Below, one piece after another: positions 31,721-39,705 of a DNA stretch of 64,000 nucleotides; position 1 is the stretch's first letter; the number at the start of each line of letters is the position of its first letter. This stretch comes from Stutzerimonas nitrititolerans (GTDB taxonomy: Bacteria > Pseudomonadota > Gammaproteobacteria > Pseudomonadales > Pseudomonadaceae). The notes under the pieces are model-generated. The model searched no databases. It saw only the letters and a program-made list of their open reading frames with translations, and had not been told where the DNA came from. The stretch covers positions 248,001-312,000 of the forward strand of contig NZ_RFFL01000001.1 of NCBI RefSeq assembly GCF_003696285.1, given 5' to 3'. A program made the translations under genes and the position numbers.

Positions 31721-32298
31721 ACGGATGTCGAGTCAGTCTCCAGCTCCAGCCGAACAACCTCCACCGAATCGCTCAGCACGGAGAAATCCCGTGCGCTGAG
31801 CGAATCTCCGCCCGGCTCCAGCACCAATGCCTGAGCGCTGAAGCCGTCCTGCTGATCTTCCTCGACCAGCAGCACCAGCGCCTGGCGTACCTGCGCCCGC
31901 TCCAGGTCGTTACCGGCCAGGTCGAGCAGGTGCCCCCAGACCTGCGGTCCCGCGCCGATGAACAGGTTCGGCCCCAGCAGCCCCAGTTGCTGCGCCACGT
32001 GGAAACCCGCGGCATTGCTGACGCTGTTGACGAATTCGAAAGGCTTGGGCAGCCGCTGCTGGGCGCAGACGTTCTCCAGCAGGGCGAACATGTTCTGCCG
32101 CGCCGGGTAGGTGGCGGCGAGATAGAGCCCGCTGTCCGTCTGCATGTGTGCCTTCAGCGGCGCGGCGGCGAGCAGCGCCAGCAGGGTCAGGCGATCGGTG
32201 CGTCGTGGCGGGCTGGACAGGTAAGTGCCGAGGGCGGCCTTGAGCTGGCTGTCGCTGTGGTTGCAACCGCGAACCTCGCTGGCGGCGATCACCTTCAT
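31717..32298 (-). CDS. Ketosynthase-like chain length factor, no active cysteine
   Basis: A 193-residue protein similar to the N-terminal half of beta-ketoacyl synthases (ketoacyl-synt_2 family). Where the partner enzyme has the catalytic TACTSAAN, this one has VNSVSNAAGFHVA, so no cysteine nucleophile. That pattern and length fit the short chain-length-factor proteins of aryl polyene clusters. It should pair with the upstream ketosynthase. Its start overlaps the ketosynthase stop by ATGA; it is the last gene of the six-gene minus operon. Confidence 0.75.
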   Translation of the reverse strand: MKVIAASEVRGCNHSDSQLKAALGTYLSSPPRRTDRLTLLALLAAAPLKAHMQTDSGLYLAATYPARQNMFALLENVCAQQRLPKPFEFVNSVSNAAGFHVAQQLGLLGPNLFIGAGPQVWGHLLDLAGNDLERAQVRQALVLLVEEDQQDGFSAQALVLEPGGDSLSARDFSVLSDSVEVVRLELETDSTSV

Positions 32299-33392
32299 GC
32301 TGGAATTCCTTGCAGTACCAGGCTGGCGTTGTTGCCGCCGAAGCCGAAATAGTTGGCCAGCAACAGGCTGCCGGCGGACACCGCCAGCGGCCCGGCGGCC
32401 AGCGGCAGCAACGCATGCTCGGCGTAGTCGCAGCCCGGCAGCGCGCCCTGGCGCAGGCTTTCCAGCAGCAACAGAGTTTCGCTGAGGCCACAGGCGCCCA
32501 GGGTGTGCCCCAGATAGGGCTTGAGCACGCACAGTGGCGGCAGTGCGTGGGCGAAGGTGCGGCGCATGCCGTTGCTTTCGGCCTGATCGTTGGCGGCGGT
32601 GGCGGTGCCGTGCAGCTTGACCAGGGCGATTTTCGCCGTTGTGGTTCGTGCGCTGTGCAGGGCGCGGCGCATGACCCAGTCGATATGGCTGCCGTCCTCG
32701 GCGGTGTTGGTCAGGCTGCTGGTGTCGCAGGCGCTGAAGCCGCCGAGCAGCTTCGCCAGCGGCTCCGGGCCGGGTTCGCGGGCGAGCATCACGCTGGCGT
32801 AGGCTTCGCCGAGAATCAACCCGTCGCGTTCGGCATGGAAGGGCCGGTAGGCGGCGCTGGGGCTGGTCAGTTCGAGCACGCCAAAGCCTTGCCGGGTGAC
32901 TTCGCTGGGCGTCTCGAAGGCCAGCACCAAGGCGCGGCGATAGTGATTGCGGGCCACCAGCCGCGCGCCATACAGCAGCGCATTGGCGGCACTGGTGCAG
33001 GCGGTGTTGAGGGTGAAGGCGCCGGCGAAACCCCACTCCTGGCGCAGCTCTTCGGCGAGGGCATCGAGTGCCGGGGCCATCGGGTTGCCGGTCGCCTCGC
33101 CGGCTTTCACCCGCGCCTCGATGGCGACGATATCCAGAGTGGTGGAGGCCAGGATCAGCAGGCAGTCATCCAGCGCGCCGTCGCTGCTGGCGGCGACCAG
33201 CTGGTGCAGGCGCTGGCGCAGGGCGAGCGATGCGCCGACCGCAGCCAGGTAGGGTCGTCGCTCGTTGCGTTCATGCAACTCGAACCATTCCGGCTGCGGC
33301 AACCGGCCTTGCCGGCAGGTCGTCGCGGCGGCGTGCAAGTCTTCGCCCAGTGCGCTGCACAGCTGTGCGCGTTGCAGGTAGACCGGCTTCAT
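32295..33392 (-). CDS. Beta-ketoacyl-ACP synthase, KAS II type
   Basis: A 365-residue condensing enzyme that extends an ACP-bound chain by two carbons. The triad is present: Cys132 in NTACTSAANALL, His in KLHGTATAANDQAE, and His in YLGHTLGACGLSE. The glycine-rich end NYFGFGGNNASLVL is typical. It is shorter than FabF (about 410), as are ketosynthases of aryl polyene clusters. The start overlaps the stop of the ACP gene by ATGA. It is distinct from housekeeping fabB/fabF by context and divergence. Confidence 0.86.
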   Translation of the reverse strand: MKPVYLQRAQLCSALGEDLHAAATTCRQGRLPQPEWFELHERNERRPYLAAVGASLALRQRLHQLVAASSDGALDDCLLILASTTLDIVAIEARVKAGEATGNPMAPALDALAEELRQEWGFAGAFTLNTACTSAANALLYGARLVARNHYRRALVLAFETPSEVTRQGFGVLELTSPSAAYRPFHAERDGLILGEAYASVMLAREPGPEPLAKLLGGFSACDTSSLTNTAEDGSHIDWVMRRALHSARTTTAKIALVKLHGTATAANDQAESNGMRRTFAHALPPLCVLKPYLGHTLGACGLSETLLLLESLRQGALPGCDYAEHALLPLAAGPLAVSAGSLLLANYFGFGGNNASLVLQGIPA

Positions 33393-33655
33393 GAGGCCTG
33401 CCGGATGAACGCGGCGATGCTGTCGATGCTATTGAGGATACGCCGGCCATCCTTGGCGCCTTCGATGCGCACGCCGTAATGCTGTTGCAGGGCCAGCGAC
33501 ACCTGCAGGGCGTCGAGGCTGTCCATCTGGATGCGGCTCTGCTGGCCGAACAGCGGCTCGTCGTCGGCAATGCTCTGCCAGTCGATGTCGTCCTGCTTGT
33601 CGCACTCGCGGATCAGCAACTGCTTGAGCGCCTGTTTTAGTTGTGTGTCGTCCAT
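33389..33655 (-). CDS. Acyl carrier protein
   Basis: An 88-residue dedicated carrier protein. The phosphopantetheine site is Ser46 in QMDSLDALQVSL, followed by the usual helices and the end DSIAAFIRQ. It is larger and less acidic than housekeeping AcpP. A holo-ACP synthase is not encoded in the locus, so it must be loaded by a general phosphopantetheinyl transferase. Its start lies 19 bp inside the end of the ABC permease gene. Confidence 0.88.
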   Translation of the reverse strand: MDDTQLKQALKQLLIRECDKQDDIDWQSIADDEPLFGQQSRIQMDSLDALQVSLALQQHYGVRIEGAKDGRRILNSIDSIAAFIRQAS

Positions 33656-34824
33656 TGCGTGTCGTTCAGTCGTTTGAGAAACAGGAACAGCGCCGCGGCG
33701 CCGACCACCACTGCGAACAGCAGCAGCCGGGCGCACCAGGGCGCAACATCGGAAAGCGAGCCCTGGCCGACCAGCAGCGCCAGGAAGGCGTCCAGCGCCC
33801 AGCTCATGGGTGAAATCTCCGCCAGCCGAGCCATGGCCTCGGGCATCACGCTCCTGGGCACCATGATGCCGCCGATGGCGGCGAGTATCAGGTTGATGCC
33901 GCCGCTGAGCATCAGCGCCTGCTCGCCGCTGCGTGCCAGGCTGGCGATGGCCAGTCCCAGACTGCAGGCCGCCAGCGCCAGGCACCCGGCCAGCAGCACA
34001 TAGGCCGCGACGCTGCCCGGCAACTGCAAGCCGGGTAGGCCGAGCAGCGGCAGCGCCCAGACGCCGATGGCCAGCAGCAAGGCGAACTGCAGCAGGTTGA
34101 TTGCCAGATACGGCAGCAGCTTGCTCAGCGCCAGGGTGCCCATGCTGACGCCCAGGCAGCGCAGACGCAGCAGGACGCCGCTCTGCTGCTCGCGCTGGAA
34201 ACCGTTGGCCATCGGCAGCATGACGAAGAACATGCCGAAGATCAGCCAGGCCGGCACGCTGTGCTGGCTGGCGTTGGCGCGCTGGGCGAGGGCGCCGCTG
34301 GCCAGCTGTTGCTGTTCGTCGATGCGCACCGCGGTGCGCTGTGTGATCAGTGCCAGCCGTTCGTCCTGCGTCGAGTCGGGATCGAGCTCGCCGCTGTCGA
34401 GCAGGAAGGTCATCAGCCGTGTCTGCGCCAGTGCCACCTGCACCGCCGCGCGCAGGCGCTGGCGGGTCAGGGCGTCGGTGGCGGCCGGAAAGACCAGGCC
34501 CAGGCTGGCCTGTTCGGCATCCAGCAACTGCCCGGCGAAGTCGGCGCTCAGGCGCACCCGTGGCAGCGGCTGGTCGCTGACATCCGGCATATGGCCGTCG
34601 GGCAGTTGCTGGCGCAGCGCGGCGGTGAAGAAGGCGCTCTGTTCGCTGGCCTGGGGAATCTCCAGTTCGAGGCTCAGCGCCGGCAGACGATCCTGATTGA
34701 CCTCCGCCAGGGCGAAGGCCATCAGCAGCACGAACAGCGCCGGCATCAGGAACAGCACCGCCAGCGCATGGTAGTCGCGCGTGAGCAAAAGGAATTCCTT
34801 GCGCACCAACGCTCCGAGTCTCAC
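33637..34824 (-). CDS. ABC-2 type exporter permease
   Basis: A 395-residue membrane protein of the ABC-2/YhhJ type. One N-terminal helix (YHALAVLFLMPALFVLLMAF) is followed by a ~170-residue extracytoplasmic domain and then five helices in the second half, including WLIFGMFFVMLPMANGFQRE and the GGINLILAAIGGIMVPRSVMP loop. Translation begins at a GTG overlapping the ATPase stop (GTGA). It should form a homodimeric exporter with the adjacent ATPase, probably for the lipid-like product of this locus. Confidence 0.84.
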   Translation of the reverse strand: MRLGALVRKEFLLLTRDYHALAVLFLMPALFVLLMAFALAEVNQDRLPALSLELEIPQASEQSAFFTAALRQQLPDGHMPDVSDQPLPRVRLSADFAGQLLDAEQASLGLVFPAATDALTRQRLRAAVQVALAQTRLMTFLLDSGELDPDSTQDERLALITQRTAVRIDEQQQLASGALAQRANASQHSVPAWLIFGMFFVMLPMANGFQREQQSGVLLRLRCLGVSMGTLALSKLLPYLAINLLQFALLLAIGVWALPLLGLPGLQLPGSVAAYVLLAGCLALAACSLGLAIASLARSGEQALMLSGGINLILAAIGGIMVPRSVMPEAMARLAEISPMSWALDAFLALLVGQGSLSDVAPWCARLLLFAVVVGAAALFLFLKRLNDTQWTTHN

Positions 34825-35705
34825 AGCGAACCTCCGCTGAGGTGCAGGTAAAGCTGTTCCAGCGAAGGGCGGCCAAAGCGCAGCAGATTGGGCGGCTGCG
34901 GCTGGTCGGCGATGAACTGGCACAGGCGCGCCAGCTGGGCGCTGTCGATGCGCTCGATGCGACAGCCGCGGGTGGTCGGCAGGCATTGGAGCTGCAATTC
35001 CGCGAGCAGTGCATCGAAGCCGCTTGGCGGCGCCGCGGGCCATTCCAGCAACAAGCCGTGGTCATCGCCGAGCAGCTGGCGCTTATCCAGGTCGAGGCGC
35101 ACCTGGCCTTCGGCAAGGAGGACGATCCGCTGCGCCAGGCGCTCGATCTCGTCCAGGTAATGGCTGGTGTAGATCACCGCGCAGCCCTCGCGGGTGAGCA
35201 CCTGCACGGCATCGAGCAGCAGCTCGCGCGAGTGCGCGTCGACACCCACCGTGGCCTCGTCGAACAGGTACAGGCCGGCGGGCTGGAGCAGGCCGATGGC
35301 GAAATTGAGCCGACGCTGCTGCCCGCCGGACAGGCGCGACGCACGCTGTCCGAGCAGCCGTTCGAGGCGGGTCGCGTGAATGCAACGCTGCAGACCTGCG
35401 TTGCGCTCCGGGCCGCGCAGCCGGTAGAGATCGGCGAACAGCTGAAGGTTTTCCTGAACGCTCAGCTCGGCATAGAAGGCCGGTTGCTGCGGCACCAGGC
35501 CGATTCCGGGTTCGCCGTGCCAGCGGATTTCGCCTTGCTGCGGCTGGCGCAGGCCGGCGATCAGCGAGAGCAGGGTGGTCTTGCCGGCGCCGTTGCTGCC
35601 CAGCAGGCCGACGCATTCGCCTGCGGCAATGCGCAGATCGATGCCGTCCAGCGCCGCTCGTTCGGCGTCGGGATAGCGGAAGCCCAGATCATGCAGCTCA
35701 AGCAT
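34821..35705 (-). CDS. ABC transporter ATP-binding protein
   Basis: A 294-residue ATPase. Walker A is LLGSNGAGKTTLL, the Q-loop is in PQQPAFYAELSVQEN, the signature is LSGGQQRRLNFAIGL, Walker B is LYLFDEATVGVD and the switch His is in YTSHYLDEI. A C-terminal extension of about 70 residues is typical of drug/lipid exporters with ABC-2 permeases. The start at MLELHDLGFRYPD overlaps the end of the dehydratase gene by 8 bp. Confidence 0.9.
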   Translation of the reverse strand: MLELHDLGFRYPDAERAALDGIDLRIAAGECVGLLGSNGAGKTTLLSLIAGLRQPQQGEIRWHGEPGIGLVPQQPAFYAELSVQENLQLFADLYRLRGPERNAGLQRCIHATRLERLLGQRASRLSGGQQRRLNFAIGLLQPAGLYLFDEATVGVDAHSRELLLDAVQVLTREGCAVIYTSHYLDEIERLAQRIVLLAEGQVRLDLDKRQLLGDDHGLLLEWPAAPPSGFDALLAELQLQCLPTTRGCRIERIDSAQLARLCQFIADQPQPPNLLRFGRPSLEQLYLHLSGGSL

Positions 35706-36105
35706 GGACGAGGACCAGCAACAGGCGACCATCGAGCAGCAGCCGCTCGTCGCTGTGAATGCTGAACGCGTAGAGCGCGCCGGCCGGGCTGAGCGCTTCC
35801 CGGGTCGCGCTGACCAGCAGCGGGCCATTGCGCTCGGCGGGCTCGTGGTGCAGTTGCAGCGCGCTCAGCTTGCCCACCAGCGCCATCTCGATGGGTTTTC
35901 CGTCGCCGTATAGGGCACCATGCGCGCCGCATAATTGCGCCGCCGCCTCGAACAGCAGGCAGGGCGAGGCGTCAGGACCGAATGGCTGCAGATGGGACCA
36001 GGCGCTCAGGCCGCGAAGGCCACCGGCGTCGTGTTCGAGGACCCGGTCCAGCCAGAGCGCGGGTCCCTGATGCGGCAGCAGGCTGAGCAGTTGGGTTCGG
36101 TCCAT
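35698..36105 (-). CDS. FabZ-like 3-hydroxyacyl-ACP dehydratase
   Basis: A 135-residue hotdog protein. The start LLPHQGPALWLDRVLEHD matches FabZ (LPHRYPFLLVDRV), with predicted catalytic His12. The central helix CLLFEAAAQLCGAHGALYG supplies the acidic partner. Proteins of this size act as dehydratases in aryl polyene clusters (ApeP/ApeI types). First gene of the six-gene minus operon; its promoter must lie in the 80-bp gap to the divergent methyltransferase gene. Confidence 0.8.
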   Translation of the reverse strand: MDRTQLLSLLPHQGPALWLDRVLEHDAGGLRGLSAWSHLQPFGPDASPCLLFEAAAQLCGAHGALYGDGKPIEMALVGKLSALQLHHEPAERNGPLLVSATREALSPAGALYAFSIHSDERLLLDGRLLLVLVHA

Positions 36106-36185
36106 CGTGAAGGCTGCGTGGATGTTGGCGGGTCGGAAGTGTATCAGATGGCCAGTTGGCACCGACTTCTGGCAGGGAGATTGGA

Positions 36186-36737
36186 ATGGTTCTACAGGCT
36201 GTTGCGTTCGTGCTGGGTTCGGCGGTTCTGGCCTGGCTGTCGCGCGAGGCGTTGCGTCAGCCTCGCGCCCATGGCTTTCCGCGCTTCTTCGCCTGGGAGG
36301 CGATCCTGGCGCTGCTGGTGCTCAACGGGCCGGTCTGGTTCGATAACCGTTTCGCTCCCCATCAGCTGCTTTCCTGGGCATTGCTGTTCAGCTCGATCGG
36401 CGTGCTGGTCGGCGGGTTGTATCTGCTGCGGTGCGTCGGGCGCCCGGGCGCGGCACGGGACGATGCCGAGCTCTTCGCCTTCGAGAAAACCTCGACCCTG
36501 GTGACCGTGGGGATCTTCCGCTATATCCGCCATCCCATGTACAGCTCGCTGATGCTGCTGGCCTGGGGCGTCTTCTTCAAGCAGCCGAACCTACCCGGCC
36601 TGCTTTGCGCGATCGTCGCCACCGGCTGCCTGTGGCTGACGGCACGACGTGACGAAGAGGAATGTCTGGCCTATTTCGGCGAGGACTATCGCCGCTACAT
36701 GCAAGGCAGCAAGCGCTTCATTCCGTTCGTGCTGTAG
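36186..36737 (+). CDS. Isoprenylcysteine carboxyl methyltransferase-type membrane protein
   Basis: A 183-residue membrane protein with four to five helices. The C-terminal block FRYIRHPMYSSLMLLAWGV followed by RDEEECLAYFGEDYRRYMQ is the ICMT/PEMT signature for S-adenosylmethionine binding. In bacteria the substrate is normally unknown. The start at MVLQAVAFVLGSA follows a GGGAG site. It is divergent from the dehydratase, so it could modify the product of that locus, but it may equally be an unrelated flanking gene. Confidence 0.78.
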   Translation: MVLQAVAFVLGSAVLAWLSREALRQPRAHGFPRFFAWEAILALLVLNGPVWFDNRFAPHQLLSWALLFSSIGVLVGGLYLLRCVGRPGAARDDAELFAFEKTSTLVTVGIFRYIRHPMYSSLMLLAWGVFFKQPNLPGLLCAIVATGCLWLTARRDEEECLAYFGEDYRRYMQGSKRFIPFVL

Positions 36738-36754
36738 GCATGGCAGGGGCGCGC

Positions 36755-36780
36755 CTGGCCGAATGAATTCGGCCCTACGG
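36755..36780. repeat. Twin-hairpin element, single half copy
   Basis: Contains ggccgaatgaattcggcc followed by ctacgg, identical to the right half of the unit at 4801-4860. The left half is missing. It lies between the converging ends of the methyltransferase-like and lipoprotein genes. Confidence 0.75.
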
Positions 36781-36812
36781 CTGACCGGAGCACCTGCCGG
36801 TCTGTGGGCGAG

Positions 36813-37244
36813 TCACTCCCATGCCATCCGCGCCAGCAGCCAGTCTCCATCCTCCAGCCACCATTCGAGCCTGACGCGGTAATGCCCGGCGCGCTCGGGC
36901 AGCAGACCCTGGGCGCCGGTCAGCGCCACCTGAGCCTCGCTGTGGCCCTTGTCGGCGTAGCTGGGATCGAGCCAGCTGTCGCTGCCCAGCGCCAGGACCT
37001 GCACGTTGCGATGGCGCAGGAACATCAGCGTTGCGGTGCGCCGAACCCATTCGCGGTCCAGGGCTTGATTGGCGCGAAACTCCGGATGGATCTGCGCCAG
37101 CAGAGCCGCGGTGTCCTTGTTCTCGATGTTTTCCTGCAGCGCCTTCGCCGCCGCTACGAGCGCCGCCTGCGGGTCATCGCGGGCGCACCCGGACAGCAGC
37201 AGCGCGACCATCAACGCGGCAGTGGCTAATTTCCATACAGGCAT
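36813..37244 (-). CDS. Lipoprotein of unknown function
   Basis: A 143-residue lipoprotein: signal MPVWKLATAALMVALLLSGC with lipobox LLSGC. The mature part has a helical start (AALVAAAKALQENIENKDTA) and then strand-rich sequence (RVRLEWWLEDGDWLLARMAWE), giving an NTF2-like look. No catalytic residues stand out. The frame remains open upstream into repeat DNA, but the lipobox defines the start. Confidence 0.7.
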   Translation of the reverse strand: MPVWKLATAALMVALLLSGCARDDPQAALVAAAKALQENIENKDTAALLAQIHPEFRANQALDREWVRRTATLMFLRHRNVQVLALGSDSWLDPSYADKGHSEAQVALTGAQGLLPERAGHYRVRLEWWLEDGDWLLARMAWE

Positions 37245-37247
37245 GCC

Positions 37248-37581
37248 GAACTTCGAGGGCCTGTTGCCATTTCGTCGCGAGCCGCGTTGCTGCGCCAAAT
37301 GTCGCCACGCAAGGCGCGGGACGCAGGCAATGGTTATTCCCTTGCCAAGTCCCGCAACGCCGTGTGGCGACATTTGCCGCGCAACCCTTCGGGCCGGGCC
37401 TGTTTTTGCGCGATGCGGCGTTATTCGTCGTTCCTTTGGAATGACCAAACCTCTCTCCTCATGCGATCTCCAAGGATGGAGTGAATGCCGCAAGCCCGCC
37501 GGGAGCGGGCGCGGCCTTGCTTCGCGCAAAAACAGGCTCCGGCGCGGCAGCGTACGAAATGGCAACAGACCCTCGAACCTC
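37248..37581. repeat. Nested inverted-repeat element upstream of pip
   Basis: The ends (37248-37275 and 37554-37581) are inverted copies matching at 25 of 28 positions; shared core CTGTTGCCATTTCGT. Inside are a second pair, GTCGCCAC near 37301 against GTGGCGAC near 37364, and a third perfect 16-bp pair, GCCTGTTTTTGCGCGA at 37398-37413 and its complement at 37522-37537. The segment 37403-37460 is similar to 53476-53533. It fills most of the 399-bp gap between the lipoprotein start and pip; no gene is seen in it. Confidence 0.78.
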
Positions 37582-37643
37582 GTTATGATGCCGAAAACCT
37601 TGGGTGGCCCCGCGAGCCCCCAGCACAGACCCTGGAGTGTGCC

Positions 37644-38615
37644 ATGCAGACATTACATCCGGAGATAAAACCCTATGCTCGGCATGAGCTGGCGGTCGAA
37701 GCGCCGCATGTGCTCTACGTCGATGAAAGTGGTTCGCCGGATGGCCTGCCGGTGCTGTTCGTACATGGCGGTCCGGGTGGCGGCTGCGATGCCCTGAGCA
37801 GGCGCTTCTTCGATCCCAATCTGTATCGCATCATCACCTTCGACCAGCGCGGCTGCGGTCGCTCGACACCCCATGCCAGCCTGGAAAACAACACCACGGC
37901 ACATCTGATCGCCGACATGGAGCGCATCCGCGAATTGCTCGGTGTCGACAAATGGGTGCTGTTCGGCGGCTCCTGGGGCTCGACGCTGTCGCTGGCCTAC
38001 GCCCAGGCGCATCCCGAGCATGTGCATGCGCTGATTCTGCGCGGCATCTTCCTCTGCCGGCCGCACGAGTTTTCCTGGTTCTACCAGGAAGGTGCCAGCC
38101 GGCTGTTCCCCGACTACTGGCAGGACTTCATCGCGCCGATCCCGCCGGAAGAGCGCGGCGACCTGATGCAGGCGTTCTACAAGCGCCTGACCGGTACCGA
38201 CCAGATCGCCCAGATGCACGCGGCCAAGGCCTGGTCCTGCTGGGAAGGGCGCACCGCCACGCTGCGCCCCAACAATCACGTGGTGGACCATTTCTCCGAT
38301 CCCCATCGGGCGCTGGCCATGGCGCGCATCGAATGCCACTACTTCGTCAATCAGGGTTTCCTCGAACCCGACCAGCTGCTGCGCGACATGCACAAGATCG
38401 CCCACCTGCCGGGAATCATCGTGCACGGTCGCTACGATGCCATCTGCCCACTGGAAAACGCCTGGCAGCTGCACGAAGCCTGGCTGAACAGCGAGCTGCA
38501 GATCATCCGCGAAGCCGGTCACTCAGCCACCGAACCCGGTACCTGCGACGCGCTGGTGCGTGCCGCCAGCGATATCGCGCACCGCCTGCTCGAACTGCCG
38601 CCCGAGGAGGCCTGA
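37644..38615 (+). CDS. pip: Proline iminopeptidase
   Basis: Alpha/beta hydrolase (peptidase S33) that removes N-terminal proline. The 323-residue protein has the oxyanion loop [22 protein letters not shown], the nucleophile Ser110 in GGSWGST, an Asp in GRYDAICP and the catalytic His in REAGHSA. The start at [12 protein letters not shown] is conserved; the open frame upstream is repeat DNA. The stop overlaps the dtd start (TGATG), so the two are coupled, as at PA5080-5079. Confidence 0.94.
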   Translation: MQTLHPEIKPYARHELAVEAPHVLYVDESGSPDGLPVLFVHGGPGGGCDALSRRFFDPNLYRIITFDQRGCGRSTPHASLENNTTAHLIADMERIRELLGVDKWVLFGGSWGSTLSLAYAQAHPEHVHALILRGIFLCRPHEFSWFYQEGASRLFPDYWQDFIAPIPPEERGDLMQAFYKRLTGTDQIAQMHAAKAWSCWEGRTATLRPNNHVVDHFSDPHRALAMARIECHYFVNQGFLEPDQLLRDMHKIAHLPGIIVHGRYDAICPLENAWQLHEAWLNSELQIIREAGHSATEPGTCDALVRAASDIAHRLLELPPEEA

Positions 38616-39052
38616 TGAAGGCGCTGATCCAGCGAGTGCGGCAGGCGCGGGTGGAGGTGGCAGGCGAGATCGTCGGGGCCATCGACCAGGGCCTGCTGGT
38701 GCTGGTCGGGATCGAGCGCGAGGATGACCGCGCCCGTGCCGACAAGCTTCTGCACAAGCTGCTGCGCTACCGGGTGTTCGCCGACGCCGAGGGCCGGATG
38801 AACCGCTCGGTGAGCGATATCGGCGGCGGTCTGCTGCTGGTCTCGCAGTTCACCCTGGCCGCCGACACACGCAGCGGCCTGCGCCCGAGCTTCTCCAGCG
38901 CGGCGCCGCCGGGGCTCGGGGAAGAGCTGTACGACTATCTGGTGCGACAGGCCGGTGCCCAGCATGCCCAGGTGGCCTGTGGCCGGTTCGGTGCCGACAT
39001 GCAGGTTCATCTGCAAAATGACGGGCCGGTGACCTTTCTGTTGGAGAGCTGA
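38615..39052 (+). CDS. dtd: D-aminoacyl-tRNA deacylase
   Basis: Removes D-amino acids (and mischarged glycine) from tRNAs. The 145-residue protein starts [15 protein letters not shown], has the catalytic [17 protein letters not shown] motif and the cis Gly-Pro loop NDGPVTF near the C-terminus that excludes L-aminoacyl groups. Coupled to pip by a 1-bp overlap. Confidence 0.95.
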   Translation: MKALIQRVRQARVEVAGEIVGAIDQGLLVLVGIEREDDRARADKLLHKLLRYRVFADAEGRMNRSVSDIGGGLLLVSQFTLAADTRSGLRPSFSSAAPPGLGEELYDYLVRQAGAQHAQVACGRFGADMQVHLQNDGPVTFLLES

Positions 39053-39103
39053 GGCTGGTGAGGCGTGCTGCGTGGGTGAGCGCTGTGCTGCACGTTGCTT
39101 CGT

Positions 39104-39150
39104 CCCCTCACCCTAACCCTCTCCCCACCGGGGAGGGCTGGGGTGAGGGG
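39104..39150. repeat. CCCTCACCC/GGGTGAGGG hairpin
   Basis: The arms CCCCTCACCCTAACCCTC and GAGGGCTGGGGTGAGGGG flank a short CCCCACCGGG centre. This G/C-rich motif is a common extragenic palindrome of proteobacteria. It lies between the converging ends of dtd and the UPF0158 gene and may act as a transcription barrier; it has no T run. Confidence 0.7.
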
Positions 39151-39155
39151 CGCGC

Positions 39156-39575
39156 CTACCGCCCGGAAGGCTCCAGCCCGTTCTCGTGCAGCCAGGTGAT
39201 GGCATGTTCGCGCAGCTGGACGGTCTGGTAGTCGAGCCAGGACTGGCGTGCCTCGGGGAAATCCTCCAGCTTGAAATCGAACGTGCGCAGCGGTTTGCGA
39301 CCGCGCAGTGCGGCGCTCAGCACGGCGTGTGCGTTGGGGTCGTGCTGGGTGAACAGGAAGGCTTCGCGCATGGCGATCGACTGCGGCAGGCCGAGCGGTT
39401 CGATATGCAGGAAACGGTCGAGCTGGACGTCGTATTTCTCATCGGCGCCTGGAAGCGATTCCCCCGGAAATACGGCGCGGATATCGCCGCTTTCCAGATC
39501 CAGGTAGTGCTCGCAGGCATCGCGCGCATCCAGGGCATATTCGAGACGGTGCAGATCAATGGTCAAAGGTCGCAT
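39156..39575 (-). CDS. UPF0158 family protein
   Basis: A 139-residue acidic soluble protein. Blocks LEYALDARDACEHYLDLESG, FLHIEPLGLPQSIAMREAFL and RTFDFKLEDFPEARQSWLDY match UPF0158. The function is unknown. The ATG at 39575 gives the conserved start MRPLTIDLHRLEYAL; an upstream extension is possible but unlike the family. A 130-bp gap separates it from rsmE. Confidence 0.82.
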   Translation of the reverse strand: MRPLTIDLHRLEYALDARDACEHYLDLESGDIRAVFPGESLPGADEKYDVQLDRFLHIEPLGLPQSIAMREAFLFTQHDPNAHAVLSAALRGRKPLRTFDFKLEDFPEARQSWLDYQTVQLREHAITWLHENGLEPSGR

Positions 39576-39705
39576 GGCAGGGACTGCTTCTTGGGGCTCA
39601 GAGCCTCTGACCCGCCTGCGGCCATTGTGTGCATTGCGTTCATCGGTACTGGTTCGCATTCTGACGAGATGCCCCTGAAACGAACCTGCTTACCTCAGAA
39701 ATCCC

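Noticed and set aside
31717-33036. Single 439-codon minus-strand frame spanning the ketosynthase and chain length factor
   Set aside because: Its first part is a frame shadow of the ketosynthase; only the last 193 codons from MKVIAASEV resemble a protein family.
39104-39150. CCCTCACCC palindrome as telomere-like or mobile sequence
   Set aside because: It is a widespread extragenic palindrome in proteobacteria, and only one copy is visible here.
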